Source: an uncultured Rhodospirillaceae bacterium
GTDB lineage: Bacteria > Pseudomonadota > Alphaproteobacteria > Rhodospirillales > Casp-alpha2
Length of the DNA: 64,000 nt
NCBI GenBank assembly: GCA_913030825.1
Contig: CAJWCU010000003.1
Span: 124,001-188,000 of the forward strand
Direction of reading: 5' to 3'
In this document: in pieces, positions 8,758 through 19,311 of the stretch
Layout of the letters: the number at the start of each line of letters is the position of its first letter
How positions within the stretch are numbered: the first letter of the stretch is position 1
Notes under the pieces: model-generated
What the model was told of the DNA's origin: nothing
What the model saw: only the letters and a program-made list of their open reading frames with translations
The model's database searches: none
Translations under genes and position numbers: made by a program

Positions 8758-9711
8758 ATGAACGGGAAACTCCACATTCCCTCATCAACCCCGGACAATA
8801 CGCTTCCGACCCTCGTCCGCTCCGCCCCGAAAGGGGGAAATGCCTTCAAGCAACACGAAAACGCCCATCCCTCTATGATTAATCTCGAAGACTTTCTGGA
8901 AAAACGTGAAACGCTATGCCTGACAGAAGGCGGCAGCAGCGCATGGCGCACCATTACCCAGGCCTCGTTGGAGGAGTATCGAGTCCACCATCTTTACGAT
9001 GGCTACCCCGATTCGACCAAGGCCATCATGGCCATGTTCGGCGGCTTTATCGCCAAATGGGCATTGATTTGGAACTCCACGAACCTGATCGACTTGGGAT
9101 GCGGGATCGGCACCAAAACGCCGCCTTATGTGCGCGGTTTATTAGACAACAACCTAAAATACGCGGGCCTCGACCCCCTCGCCGAAAACATGGAACGCGA
9201 TTACGCCTTCGTTTGTGGCCGGTTGGAGGACCTGAAGGAGGCATCTCTCGACAAAAGGTTCGATCTGGCCGTATTCGCCACGTCGCTCGACCATTTCGAG
9301 GACCCCCGCGAAGCCTTATTGCTGGCAGGGGACATTACCGAGAGCGGCCATGTCCTGATCTGGTGTGGCCTTCACGATTCGCCGCTGATCGCGCGCATCG
9401 ACGTTTCCGATATGACCGACCGGGTCTGCCGCGAAAACCACAACATCATTTCCCGGACATTGGGCTTCCTGTGGTACTCGATCTTCACTTGGCCTCGGGT
9501 CGCACGCGATCTGAGAACACGCGAAAACAAACTCGAAACCGGCCAGCCGCTGGACAAGCTGCATTTTAGTTACTTTACGGAGTCCGAGCTAAAGGATTTG
9601 CTCCTGAGCATCGGGCAGATCAATGAATTCGCCGTCTGCCCGGGCACCAATAGCGTGTTCGTCTCCCTGACCGTCGGCGTGACGACCGAGCCTGACCCCA
9701 CCCCCGCGTGA
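8758..9711 (+). CDS. Class I SAM-dependent methyltransferase
   Basis: A methyltransferase fold is seen in LIDLGCGIGTKTPPYVRGLL (SAM motif I), YAGLDPLAENME (acidic loop) and FDLAVFATSLDHFEDPREAL. The start is uncertain. ATG 8758 gives 317 residues with a polar, probably disordered N-terminus. ATG 8875 would begin at MINLEDFLEKRE, where folded sequence starts. Neither has an ideally spaced ribosome-binding site. It stands alone between a divergent SDR gene and the fused oxidoreductase/acetyltransferase gene. It probably modifies a sugar of the glycan, but the target cannot be predicted. Confidence 0.75.
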   Translation: MNGKLHIPSSTPDNTLPTLVRSAPKGGNAFKQHENAHPSMINLEDFLEKRETLCLTEGGSSAWRTITQASLEEYRVHHLYDGYPDSTKAIMAMFGGFIAKWALIWNSTNLIDLGCGIGTKTPPYVRGLLDNNLKYAGLDPLAENMERDYAFVCGRLEDLKEASLDKRFDLAVFATSLDHFEDPREALLLAGDITESGHVLIWCGLHDSPLIARIDVSDMTDRVCRENHNIISRTLGFLWYSIFTWPRVARDLRTRENKLETGQPLDKLHFSYFTESELKDLLLSIGQINEFAVCPGTNSVFVSLTVGVTTEPDPTPA

Positions 9712-9748
9712 CGCGGCCCAAACGACAGATTTCGCCAACCCGGTTGCC

Positions 9749-11310
<1,562 letters not shown>

Positions 11311-11314
<4 letters not shown>

Positions 11315-12441
11315 CCGACACTCCCATCGCCTTCATCGATCTGCAGGCGCAACGCGCCCGCCTGGGCGCCGCCATCGATACCGCCATCGCCAAGGTTCTC
11401 GACCACGGGCGCTTCATCATGGGGCCCGAAATCGGCGAACTGGAAAAACGCCTGGCTGCGATGGCCGGAAAGGCCCATTGCGTGAGCTGCTCCAGCGGCA
11501 CTGATTCCCTGCTGCTGGTACTCATGGCCTGGGGCGTCGGGCCGGGCGACGCGGTCATCGTGCCGGCCATGACCTTCGCCTCGACGGCCGAGGTGGTGGC
11601 GCTGACCGGTGCCACGCCCGTGTTCTGCGATGTCTTCGACGACACCTTCAACATGGACCCGGCCAGCCTCGAAAGCGCCATTGCCGTCGCCAAGGACCAG
11701 GGCCTGAACCTGGCCGCGGTGATCCCGGTCGACCTGTTCGGCCAGTCCGCCGATTACCCCGCGATCCAGAAGATCGCCGACGCCCACGGCCTGAAGGTCC
11801 TGGCTGATTCCGCGCAGAGCTTCGGTGGGGCGCTCGGCGGCAAACCGGTCGGCACCTTCGGCGATGCGACCTCGGTCTCGTTCTTTCCGGCCAAACCACT
11901 GGGTTGCTACGGCGACGGCGGCGCGGTGCTGACCGACGACGCCGGTCTGGCGGCCAAGATGCGCAGCCTGCGCGTCCACGGCCAGGGTACGAACAAATAC
12001 GACAACGTGGCGGTCGGCTTGAACGCGCGGCTGGATACTGTTCAGGCGGCGGTCCTTCTGGCCAAGCTGGAAATCTTCGAAGACGAGATCGAGAAACGCC
12101 AAGTCGTCGCCGCGCGCTACGCCGCCGCCTTGGCCGGCGTCTGCACACCGCCCGCCGTAATCGAAGGCGCGGTCAGCGCCTGGGCGCAATACACGATCAA
12201 GGTCGGAAACCGCGACGCCGTCGCGGCGGCGCTGAAGGACATAGGTGTGCCGACAGCCGTCTATTATCCGGTCGCCCTGTCGGACCAGCCGGCCTACGCC
12301 CATTACCCGCGCGCAGGCAACGGCACCCCGGTCTCGGCGGCCCTGGCCCATGAGGTGTTGAGCCTGCCGATGCATCCTTACCTGGACGAAGCGACCCAGA
12401 ACCGCATCATCGAGGCGCTGAAGGATGCCGTCTCCGGGTGA
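11311..12441 (+). CDS. DegT/DnrJ/EryC1/StrS aminotransferase (WbpE type)
   Basis: A 376-residue PLP-dependent sugar aminotransferase. FIDLQAQRARLGAAID is the usual start of the WbpE/WlbC group. ALTGATPVFCDVFDDTFN, then LADSAQSFGGALGGK and SVSFFPAKPLGCYGDGGA follow; the last holds the lysine that forms the internal aldimine (SFFPAK). GQGTNKYDNVAVGLNARLDTV is also typical. By family it transaminates the 3-keto group of UDP-GlcNAcA to the 3-amine. Its 4-bp overlaps with the WbpB-WbpD fusion upstream and the epimerase downstream make a tight pathway cassette. Confidence 0.92.
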
Positions 12442-13541
12442 CGCTGTTGCCGGACATTCACCTGATCGCGGGAACCCGGCCGAACTTCATCAAGCTGGCG
12501 CCGCTGATGCGCGCCTTCGACGGGCAGGATTGGTGCCGCCCGGTCCTGGTTCATACAGGACAACATTACGACGCGGCCCTGTCCGACGCCTTGTTCAAGG
12601 ATCTCGGCCTGCCGCGCCCCGACGCCAACCTTGGATGCGGCAGCGCCCCCCACGGCCGCCAGACCGGCGCGATCATGCGCGCCTATGAAGGCTTTTGTAC
12701 GGAACGCAGGCCGCAGGCCGTGATCGTCGTCGGCGACGTCAATTCGACCCTGGCCTGCGCCCTGGTCGCCGCCAAGCTGGATATCCGTCTCGCCCATCTG
12801 GAGGCCGGCCTCCGCAGTTTCGACCACACCATGCCCGAAGAAATCAACCGCATCGCGACGGACGTCGTCAGCGATCTTCTGTGGACGCCGTCGGCCGATG
12901 CCGACGCCAACCTGGCCCGGGAAGGCGTCCCGGCGGAGCGGATCGAACGCATCGGCAACGTGATGATCGATGCCTTGGATATGATGCGCCCGGACATCGA
13001 GGCGACCGCCCATTGGCGGGCCTTCGGCCTGGCGCGGGGCGGCTATGGAGTAACCACCCTGCACCGGCCGTCCAACGTCGACGACCCGGCGCGGCTGGCC
13101 CGGGCGGTCGAGGCGTTGACCCGCGTCGCAACAGTCCTGCCGCTGGTCATGCCGTTGCATCCCCGGACCCGCGCCAAGCTGGAAGGGGCTGGCCTTTACG
13201 CGCGTCTGGCCGAGGCGCCGGGCCTTCATCTCTGCGATGCCCTGGGCTACGTGGCGTTTCAAAGCCTGCTTGCCGGGGCGCGTCTGGCGATCACCGATTC
13301 CGGCGGCCTGCAGGAGGAAACGACGGTTCTCGGCGTGCCGTGCCTGACGGTACGGGGAAACACGGAACGACCGATCACGATCGACCATGGCGGCAACCGA
13401 TTGGTCGATCTGGCCGGGCTGCCGGCGGCCGTGGACGATTGCATGGCGGCCCCACCCGCGGCACCCGCGCGGCCCGCGCTTTGGGACGGCCGCACCGCCG
13501 TCCGCGCGGTCGATAGTCTGCGCCGGCGGTTCTTTTCATGA
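12438..13541 (+). CDS. UDP-sugar C2-epimerase, WbpI-like
   Basis: A non-hydrolysing UDP-GlcNAc 2-epimerase family protein of 367 residues beginning at GTG inside the previous stop. Motifs are GTRPNFIKLAPLMRAFDG, HTGQHYDAALSD, HLEAGLRSFDHTMPEEINR and DSGGLQEETTVLGVPCLTVR. WbpI uses UDP-GlcNAc(3NAc)A and makes UDP-ManNAc(3NAc)A. Because it follows the genes for C3 amination and acetylation without a gap, that substrate is inferred here. A second, different epimerase at 19312 may serve unmodified UDP-GlcNAc. Confidence 0.88.
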   Translation: MTLLPDIHLIAGTRPNFIKLAPLMRAFDGQDWCRPVLVHTGQHYDAALSDALFKDLGLPRPDANLGCGSAPHGRQTGAIMRAYEGFCTERRPQAVIVVGDVNSTLACALVAAKLDIRLAHLEAGLRSFDHTMPEEINRIATDVVSDLLWTPSADADANLAREGVPAERIERIGNVMIDALDMMRPDIEATAHWRAFGLARGGYGVTTLHRPSNVDDPARLARAVEALTRVATVLPLVMPLHPRTRAKLEGAGLYARLAEAPGLHLCDALGYVAFQSLLAGARLAITDSGGLQEETTVLGVPCLTVRGNTERPITIDHGGNRLVDLAGLPAAVDDCMAAPPAAPARPALWDGRTAVRAVDSLRRRFFS

Positions 13542-14728
13542 CCGCAGCACGAAGCGCCGTCGTCGTCCTGCCTGTCGATCTGTCGGAAGCCAACGCCATC
13601 GTGCAGCACGTCATCGCCATCGTCCGGGGCCTCGAGGCGCGCCGAGTCGCGGTCGAGATCGTCGCCCCGGAACCGGCCCCGGGCCGGACGCTGGAACCGG
13701 CGCTCGCCGCGCTCGGCACGCCCATCCACCTGGTCGCGACGCCGGCGGCGGACAGCCTCTTGCGCATGTTCCGCGCCTTCTACCTGTTTCCCGTGCTGGC
13801 CCGCATGGCCCGCCGACCGGCCCGGCCCACGTTCTATATCCGCATGGTGTCCTTCGGCTTCGCGATTCATCTGCTGCTTCGCCTTTTGCGGGCCCACACG
13901 GTCAGCGAACACAACGGCTGGGTCGGCGAGGAGTTGAACCGCGGCCCCCTGGGCGCCACCGCCACCGCCGGGGCGCTTCTGCAGTATCTCGACGCTTTGG
14001 CGGCAGGGGCCGTGCGTGCCGTGTCGCCGTCGATCAAGGACAAGCTGGACCGCTGCCCCCTGCTCGCCCGCAAGACCTTCGTCGCCGAGAACGGCACGGA
14101 CCTGAAACTGTTCCGGCCGATCGAACGGACCGCCGCCCGGGCCGCCGTCGCCGGCGACCTGGGCCTGGCCGAGGGCCGGCGCTACATCGGCATGATCGCC
14201 CATCTGAAACATTGGCAGGGCGGCCACGTCGCCGTCGCGGCAATGGAAACGATCGCCCGAAAAACGCCGGACATTGATCTGGTGATCGCCGGCGGCGGGC
14301 CGGAACTGGACGCCCTGAAACGCCAGGCGGCGGATTTGGGCGTCGCCGGGCGGGTGGTGTTCACCGGACCGTTGCCCGTGGCGCGGGCCAACGACCTGCT
14401 GAACTGTCTGGACATCGCCTTGGCACCGTTTCCGAAAAACCGGCCCATCGGCTCGCCGGTCAAGCTGCGCAATTACTGCGCCGCCGGTTGTGCGGTGCTG
14501 GCCTCGGACATTCCACAGAATCTCGGCGAACTGCCGGACGGGGTGGCCGCTTTTCACGCCGCCGACGATCCGGAAAGCCTGGCCCGCCGGGCCCTTGATC
14601 TGATGGCCGCACCGGACGATCGCAGGCGCATGTCGGCGGCGGCACGCGCCCTTGCCGAAGACCGCTGGCCCTGGCGGCGGACCACCGACGCGGTCCATGA
14701 TGCCTTGTTCCCCAATGCGCCGGTCTAG
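13538..14728 (+). CDS. Glycosyltransferase family 4 (GT-B)
   Basis: A 396-residue GT-B enzyme overlapping the epimerase stop by 4 bp (ATGA). The N-terminal half has VVVLPVDLSEANAIVQHVIA and an acceptor region with FYIRMVSFGF. The C-terminal half has YIGMIAHLKHWQGGHVAVAA, LVIAGGGPELDALKRQAADLG and KNRPIGSPVKLRNYCAAGCA, in the place of the donor-binding loop. It probably transfers the diacetamido uronic acid made by the preceding genes, judged from position only. Confidence 0.83.
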   Translation: MTAARSAVVVLPVDLSEANAIVQHVIAIVRGLEARRVAVEIVAPEPAPGRTLEPALAALGTPIHLVATPAADSLLRMFRAFYLFPVLARMARRPARPTFYIRMVSFGFAIHLLLRLLRAHTVSEHNGWVGEELNRGPLGATATAGALLQYLDALAAGAVRAVSPSIKDKLDRCPLLARKTFVAENGTDLKLFRPIERTAARAAVAGDLGLAEGRRYIGMIAHLKHWQGGHVAVAAMETIARKTPDIDLVIAGGGPELDALKRQAADLGVAGRVVFTGPLPVARANDLLNCLDIALAPFPKNRPIGSPVKLRNYCAAGCAVLASDIPQNLGELPDGVAAFHAADDPESLARRALDLMAAPDDRRRMSAAARALAEDRWPWRRTTDAVHDALFPNAPV

Positions 14729-14734
14729 GACTGA

Positions 14735-16498
14735 ATGGTCATGGTGATGCTTGGAATCAATGAAGGCGCCAACAGCTCCGTCTGCGTCTATGACGGCGGG
14801 CGCATCCGGTTCGCCGTGCAGGAGGAACGTGTCGCGCGCAAGAAGGAATTCATCGGCTTTCCGCACGAGGCGCTGGCTTTCACCCTGGCCCATTGCGGCC
14901 TGACGCCCAAGGACATCGAGGCGGTCTGCCTGTCCAACCTGGCCAGTCCGACGGTGACCCGGTCGGCCTTTCTCGCCGATTACGACGACAACCTGAAAAG
15001 CCTGGGCGACCTAATCGGCGCAGGCGAGGGCCGGGCCGCGGCGAAACGGTTGTTCCGCCGCCTGCCGGCACCGCTGCGCCTGACACTGCGGCGGGCACGC
15101 TACGGCGGCATGAACCAATCGATCGAAGAAGCCCTGGCGGCGCACGGGTTGGCCGGCCTGCCGGTCAACCGGTTCAGCCACCATTCCAACCATGCCGCCT
15201 CGGCCTATTTCGCGATGCGCCGCGATCCCGACGAACGGCATCTGGTGCTGACCCTGGACGGCGGCGGCGATGATACTTGCGCAACGGTCCATCTTGCCGA
15301 AGGCGGGCGCATGACCTTGATCGCGCGCACGCCGTTCGGTCATTCCCTGGGCCAGATCTATGGCCGCGTCACCCATCTGATGGGGATGACGCCGCATGAA
15401 CACGAATACAAACTGATGGGCATGGCGCCCTATGCCGATCCGAAATACGTCGCACCGGCCCTGGACATCCTGCGCGGCTATCTGGACCTGGACCCCGACG
15501 ACCCGCTGCTCTTCAAGCGGAAGATCCCGGAAGAGACCGGGTTCATCGGCCGCCGGCTGCTCCGCGATTTCCGCCGTGTCCGGTTCGACAGTCTGGCCGG
15601 CGCCGTGCAGGCCTTCGCCGAGGAACTGATGGTCAAATGGGTGCGCGCCGCGATCGCCCGGACGGGCGTGACCAATGTCGTCGCCGGCGGCGGCGTGTTC
15701 ATGAACGTGCGCGCCAACAAGGCGATCGCCGAACTGCCGGAGATCGAATTCTTCGACGTGCTGCCGTCCTGCGGCGACGAGACGCTGCCCTTCGGTTCGG
15801 TCTGGCAGGCAGCATTCGCCGCCGATCCGGCAGCCAACGAAACGATCGCCCTGGACGACGTCTACCTGGGTCCGGAAGCGGCGACGCGGCTGGACGCGGC
15901 GCGGCAGGCCTTCGCCGGGCGCCTGTCGTTCGATCGTCAGGACGACGCCAACGGGCGGATTGCCGACCTTTTGGCCGAAGGCGCCGTCGTCGCCCGCTGC
16001 GCCGGACGAATGGAGTTCGGCGCGCGGGCGCTGGGCAACCGGTCCGTGCTGGCCGATCCGGCCAACGAACGGGTCGTCACGCGGATCAACAAGATGATCA
16101 AGAAGCGCGATTTCTGGATGCCCTTCGCGCCGGCCATGACGGCGGCGGCGGCGGAGACCTATTTGCGCCTGCCGCCTTCGGTTCCGCGCCCGCGATTGTC
16201 GCCCTACATGATGCATTCCTTCGACACCACGGATCGGCGCGACGATCTGTTCGCGGGCACCCATCCCTATGACGGCACCGCCCGGGCACAGATCGTCCAT
16301 CCCGACACGGCCTCCGATTTCCACGCCGTCATCGCCCGCTTCGGCGAAATCACCGGCCGCCCGGTGGTCCTCAATTCGTCGTTCAACCTCCACGGCTTTC
16401 CCATCGTCATGGACGCCATGGACGCCTGCCAGGTGATGTGCGAAACGGAGATCGAGCACCTGTTCATCGACGACATCCACGTGACCAAGAAACCGTGA
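14735..16498 (+). CDS. Carbamoyltransferase (NodU/CmcH/TobZ family)
   Basis: A 587-residue O-carbamoyltransferase. The start MLGINEGANSSVCVYDGG (residue 5 onward) and HHSNHAASAYFAMRR (about residues 148-162) carry the His-rich metal site of the Kae1-like domain. LDGGGDDTCATVHL, GQIYGRVTHLMG, GGGVFMNVRANKAI, FGARALGNRSVLADP and RDFWMPFAPAM complete the YrdC-like/carbamoyl-transfer signature. Such enzymes use carbamoyl phosphate and ATP to carbamoylate a hydroxyl, as in nodulation factors and some O-antigens. Full family length. A small frame follows with a GTGA overlap. Confidence 0.92.
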   Translation: MVMVMLGINEGANSSVCVYDGGRIRFAVQEERVARKKEFIGFPHEALAFTLAHCGLTPKDIEAVCLSNLASPTVTRSAFLADYDDNLKSLGDLIGAGEGRAAAKRLFRRLPAPLRLTLRRARYGGMNQSIEEALAAHGLAGLPVNRFSHHSNHAASAYFAMRRDPDERHLVLTLDGGGDDTCATVHLAEGGRMTLIARTPFGHSLGQIYGRVTHLMGMTPHEHEYKLMGMAPYADPKYVAPALDILRGYLDLDPDDPLLFKRKIPEETGFIGRRLLRDFRRVRFDSLAGAVQAFAEELMVKWVRAAIARTGVTNVVAGGGVFMNVRANKAIAELPEIEFFDVLPSCGDETLPFGSVWQAAFAADPAANETIALDDVYLGPEAATRLDAARQAFAGRLSFDRQDDANGRIADLLAEGAVVARCAGRMEFGARALGNRSVLADPANERVVTRINKMIKKRDFWMPFAPAMTAAAAETYLRLPPSVPRPRLSPYMMHSFDTTDRRDDLFAGTHPYDGTARAQIVHPDTASDFHAVIARFGEITGRPVVLNSSFNLHGFPIVMDAMDACQVMCETEIEHLFIDDIHVTKKP

Positions 16499-16629
16499 CC
16501 GCCCCGGATCGGAATCGCCACCCTATCGCCTGCTTCGGCGCCCCGGCAATGGATGTCGAATGGGCCGCCGGCCGCCAACGGCTGTTGATCGGCGGCTCGA
16601 TCGTCACCAAGCGCCCCCCCCACGCCTGA
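16495..16629 (+). CDS. Small ORF coupled to carbamoyltransferase gene, possibly coding
   Basis: A 44-codon frame begins at GTG within the carbamoyltransferase stop (GTGA overlap) and ends 3 bp before the next gene. The peptide has a neutral centre (ACFGAPAMDVEWAAG, then LLIGGSIVTKRPP) but no membrane segment or known motif. The junction style matches its neighbours, and it fills the only 134-bp gap in this dense stretch. It may equally be a chance frame; no family was recognised. Confidence 0.3.
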   Translation: MTAPDRNRHPIACFGAPAMDVEWAAGRQRLLIGGSIVTKRPPHA

Positions 16630-16632
16630 GAG

Positions 16633-17817
16633 ATGCTCCACGCCGTCCGTCACCTTGGGCCGCTCTTCGCCGGCCTCGCCGTCGCCGGGTTCGTTTTGGC
16701 CCTTCTGCTACCCGCGCCGCAAGTCAACTTTTCCGAGATCGGCCTGGGGATCGGGACCACGGCCGCGTTCGGGAAATCAAGCCCGTCCCGCCATCACTGC
16801 ACGACCGTCAAAGACGCGGGCGACTGTATCGAGGCGGCACAGGCACGGAAGACGGATCAACGCGTTCTGTGGCTGGGCGCGTCGCAACTGCACGCCATCA
16901 ACGACATGCAGTCGGGCGACCGTACGGCCCCTCAACGGCTGTTCGACGGCTTTGCGCCGCAGGGACTGGATCTCGTGACCTTCAGCCAGCCGAACGCCAA
17001 TTTCCAGGAACACCTGATCCTGTTTGAATATCTTCGATCCCGGCTTGCCGTCAAAGGGCTGGTATTGGGCGCGGTCTTCGACGACATGCGCGAAAGCGGT
17101 GTCCGGCAATCCATCGCCAGCGCCCTGGACGACCCGGCGGTGCGGCGGTCCTTGGCCACGCATGCGGCAGGCCGGTCGATTCTCGTCAGATACGGCGACG
17201 ACCAGAGCACCCCCGACGCCGTGCGCCAGGACGGCAAGGAATATGCCGGGACGCCCGCTGCGACCGCCCTCGACGGCAGCCTGCAGGCCCGGGTGGAAAC
17301 GACCGTCGATGGTTGGCTTGGGGATTTGTCCCGCTTGTGGCGCGATCGCGGACGGCTGCGCAGCTCGATTATCCATGGCCTGCGGCAACTGCGCGGCGCT
17401 GCCTGGGGTCTGCGCAATCGGCTGTTGGGCATCGATTCGTCTCGCTGGACCGTCGCCGTTCCGCGCGCCCAATACGACGTCAACCGAAAGGCGCTGGCCG
17501 CATTGCTGGACAGCGCCCGCGCCGCCGGCGTTCCGGTGCTGCTGTACATCTGCCCGCGGCCCGTCGATGCCTACTTCCCCTTCGCGCCCGAGCGGTACGC
17601 CGCCTTCAAGGACGACATCGCGCGGCTGGCGGCGGAGAAGGGCGCCCTGCTGGCCAACCTTGAGGACGCGGTCAAGGGCGACGTCTGGGGCCGGGTCGAC
17701 AACGGTGTCGGCGTCATCGTCACCGACGTGTTCCATTTCCGCGACGCCGGCCATGCCCAACTTGCCGCCGCGCTGAGGCCATACCTGGCACGGCAGTTTC
17801 TCGGGGCCGGGAAATGA
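16633..17817 (+). CDS. SGNH-like protein with N-terminal membrane anchor, MBOAT partner
   Basis: A 394-residue protein whose first 30 residues form one hydrophobic segment (FAGLAVAGFVLALLLP), placing the rest in the periplasm. VLWLGASQLHAIND (about residues 77-90) resembles the nucleophile block of SGNH/DltD/AlgX-like proteins, and VTDVFHFRDAGHAQLA near the C-terminus fits the Asp-x2-His block. The MBOAT gene downstream overlaps it by 4 bp. By analogy with AlgI plus AlgJ/AlgX pairs, the MBOAT moves an acyl group across the membrane and this protein may place it on the glycan. No closer family was recognised. Confidence 0.6.
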   Translation: MLHAVRHLGPLFAGLAVAGFVLALLLPAPQVNFSEIGLGIGTTAAFGKSSPSRHHCTTVKDAGDCIEAAQARKTDQRVLWLGASQLHAINDMQSGDRTAPQRLFDGFAPQGLDLVTFSQPNANFQEHLILFEYLRSRLAVKGLVLGAVFDDMRESGVRQSIASALDDPAVRRSLATHAAGRSILVRYGDDQSTPDAVRQDGKEYAGTPAATALDGSLQARVETTVDGWLGDLSRLWRDRGRLRSSIIHGLRQLRGAAWGLRNRLLGIDSSRWTVAVPRAQYDVNRKALAALLDSARAAGVPVLLYICPRPVDAYFPFAPERYAAFKDDIARLAAEKGALLANLEDAVKGDVWGRVDNGVGVIVTDVFHFRDAGHAQLAAALRPYLARQFLGAGK

Positions 17818-19301
17818 TCTTCAACTCGCTGACCTATCTCGTCTTCCTGGCGGCGTTTTGCCTGCTTTACTGGACCCTGCCGCGTCCGGCGCGGCTGTTG
17901 CTCATCCTTGGTTCGAGCCTGGTGTTCTACGGATTCTGGCGGGTCGAATACATCCCGGTCATGCTGGCTTCGGTCACCGTCGATTATGTCCTGGCGCGGA
18001 AAATCAACGGTGCGGCCGGGGCCCGGCGGCGCGGGCTCCTCGTCCTCAGCCTGTTCACCAACCTGGGGCTCCTGGCCTATTTCAAGTACACGATTTTCAT
18101 CGTCGACAACCTCAGTTCGCTGGCCGGCCTGCTAGGCGGCGACGGCATTGCGCCGCCCGACATCCTGCTGCCGCTGGGCATCAGCTTCTATACTTTCCAG
18201 AGCATCAGCTACACCGTCGATGTCTACCGGGGGCATGCCCGCCCGGAACGCAGTTTCGTGCTGTTCGCCGGCTACGTGACCTTCTTTCCGCAACTTGTGG
18301 CGGGTCCGATCCTGCGCGCCAACGAGGTCATCTGGCAGCTCGACAAACGTCCGGCCTTCAACCTAGAGGACATTGCCGCCGGGGTTCGCCGGATTCTCTG
18401 CGGGCTGTTTCTCAAGGTCGTCCTCGCGGACAACGTGGCGGCCTATGTCGATGACGCCTTCGCCCTGGCGCCCCACACCTTGAGCGCCTATGACGTCGGC
18501 ACGATGTGCCTGCTGTTCGGTTTTCAGATTTATTTCGACTTCAGCGCCTATTCCCATATCGCGATCGGTTCCGCCCGGCTCATGGGCATCCGTTTTCCGG
18601 AGAACTTCAATTTTCCCTATTCCGCCGTCTCGCCGCGACAGTTCTGGCAACGGTGGCATATTTCCCTGTCGAGCTGGATCCGGGATTATCTCTACCTGCC
18701 GCTGCGCGGCCTGCCCGTCCGCGATTCCTCGGAAGGCGGCGTGCCGGTCGGCGACGCCAAGGGCGGCGAAAGCGCCCGCCGGACCGGCGCCCTGTTCGCC
18801 ACCTGGGCCCTCATGGGGCTCTGGCACGGCGCCGCCTGGACCTTCGTTCTTTGGGGCGTTTGGCATGCGGTCCTGGTTCTGGGCTATCGGCTGATCGCGC
18901 CCGCCGCCCGGAAACTGCGCCTGCCGTCGGCGCTCGGCTGGTGTGCGACGTTTCCACTGATCATGTTGGGCTGGCTGCCGTTCCGCGCCGGGTCGATCGA
19001 GGAGACCGCGCGCCTCGCAGCCAATTTCTCTCAGGCAGCCAAATACTACGATCCGCTGCCGGTGGGCAGCTATCTGCTGTCCGCCTTTCCACGGAACCTA
19101 AATCCCGACAGCTACGTCATTGCCGCCGTCCTTTGCCTCATGGTGCTTGTGGCGCCCGTCGTCAAAGACCTGTATGAACGCCTTGCCGCCGCCTCCGCTT
19201 CGTCCCGCTTCGCCATGGAGACCATGACCGTGGTAGCGACGGCCCTATTGGTCTTCATCTACCTTCGACCGATCCGCCAGTTCATCTATTTCCAGTTCTG
19301 A
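17814..19301 (+). CDS. MBOAT family membrane O-acyltransferase (AlgI type)
   Basis: A 495-residue multi-spanning protein of the AlgI/DltB class. It begins MIFNSLTYLVFLAAFCLLYW, has YFKYTIFIVDNL, FYTFQSISYTVDVYRG and FNFPYSAVSPRQFWQRWHIS, and the catalytic His in LMGLWHGAAWTFVLWG at about residue 337. These features define bacterial polysaccharide O-acetylation proteins. The length is usual for AlgI. It overlaps the SGNH-like gene by 4 bp and probably works with it to acylate the glycan in the periplasm. Confidence 0.93.
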   Translation: MIFNSLTYLVFLAAFCLLYWTLPRPARLLLILGSSLVFYGFWRVEYIPVMLASVTVDYVLARKINGAAGARRRGLLVLSLFTNLGLLAYFKYTIFIVDNLSSLAGLLGGDGIAPPDILLPLGISFYTFQSISYTVDVYRGHARPERSFVLFAGYVTFFPQLVAGPILRANEVIWQLDKRPAFNLEDIAAGVRRILCGLFLKVVLADNVAAYVDDAFALAPHTLSAYDVGTMCLLFGFQIYFDFSAYSHIAIGSARLMGIRFPENFNFPYSAVSPRQFWQRWHISLSSWIRDYLYLPLRGLPVRDSSEGGVPVGDAKGGESARRTGALFATWALMGLWHGAAWTFVLWGVWHAVLVLGYRLIAPAARKLRLPSALGWCATFPLIMLGWLPFRAGSIEETARLAANFSQAAKYYDPLPVGSYLLSAFPRNLNPDSYVIAAVLCLMVLVAPVVKDLYERLAAASASSRFAMETMTVVATALLVFIYLRPIRQFIYFQF

Positions 19302-19311
19302 AGAAGCCGCT

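Noticed and set aside
13259-14893. 544-codon minus-strand frame
   Set aside because: Antisense to the epimerase, glycosyltransferase and carbamoyltransferase genes, all with family motifs.
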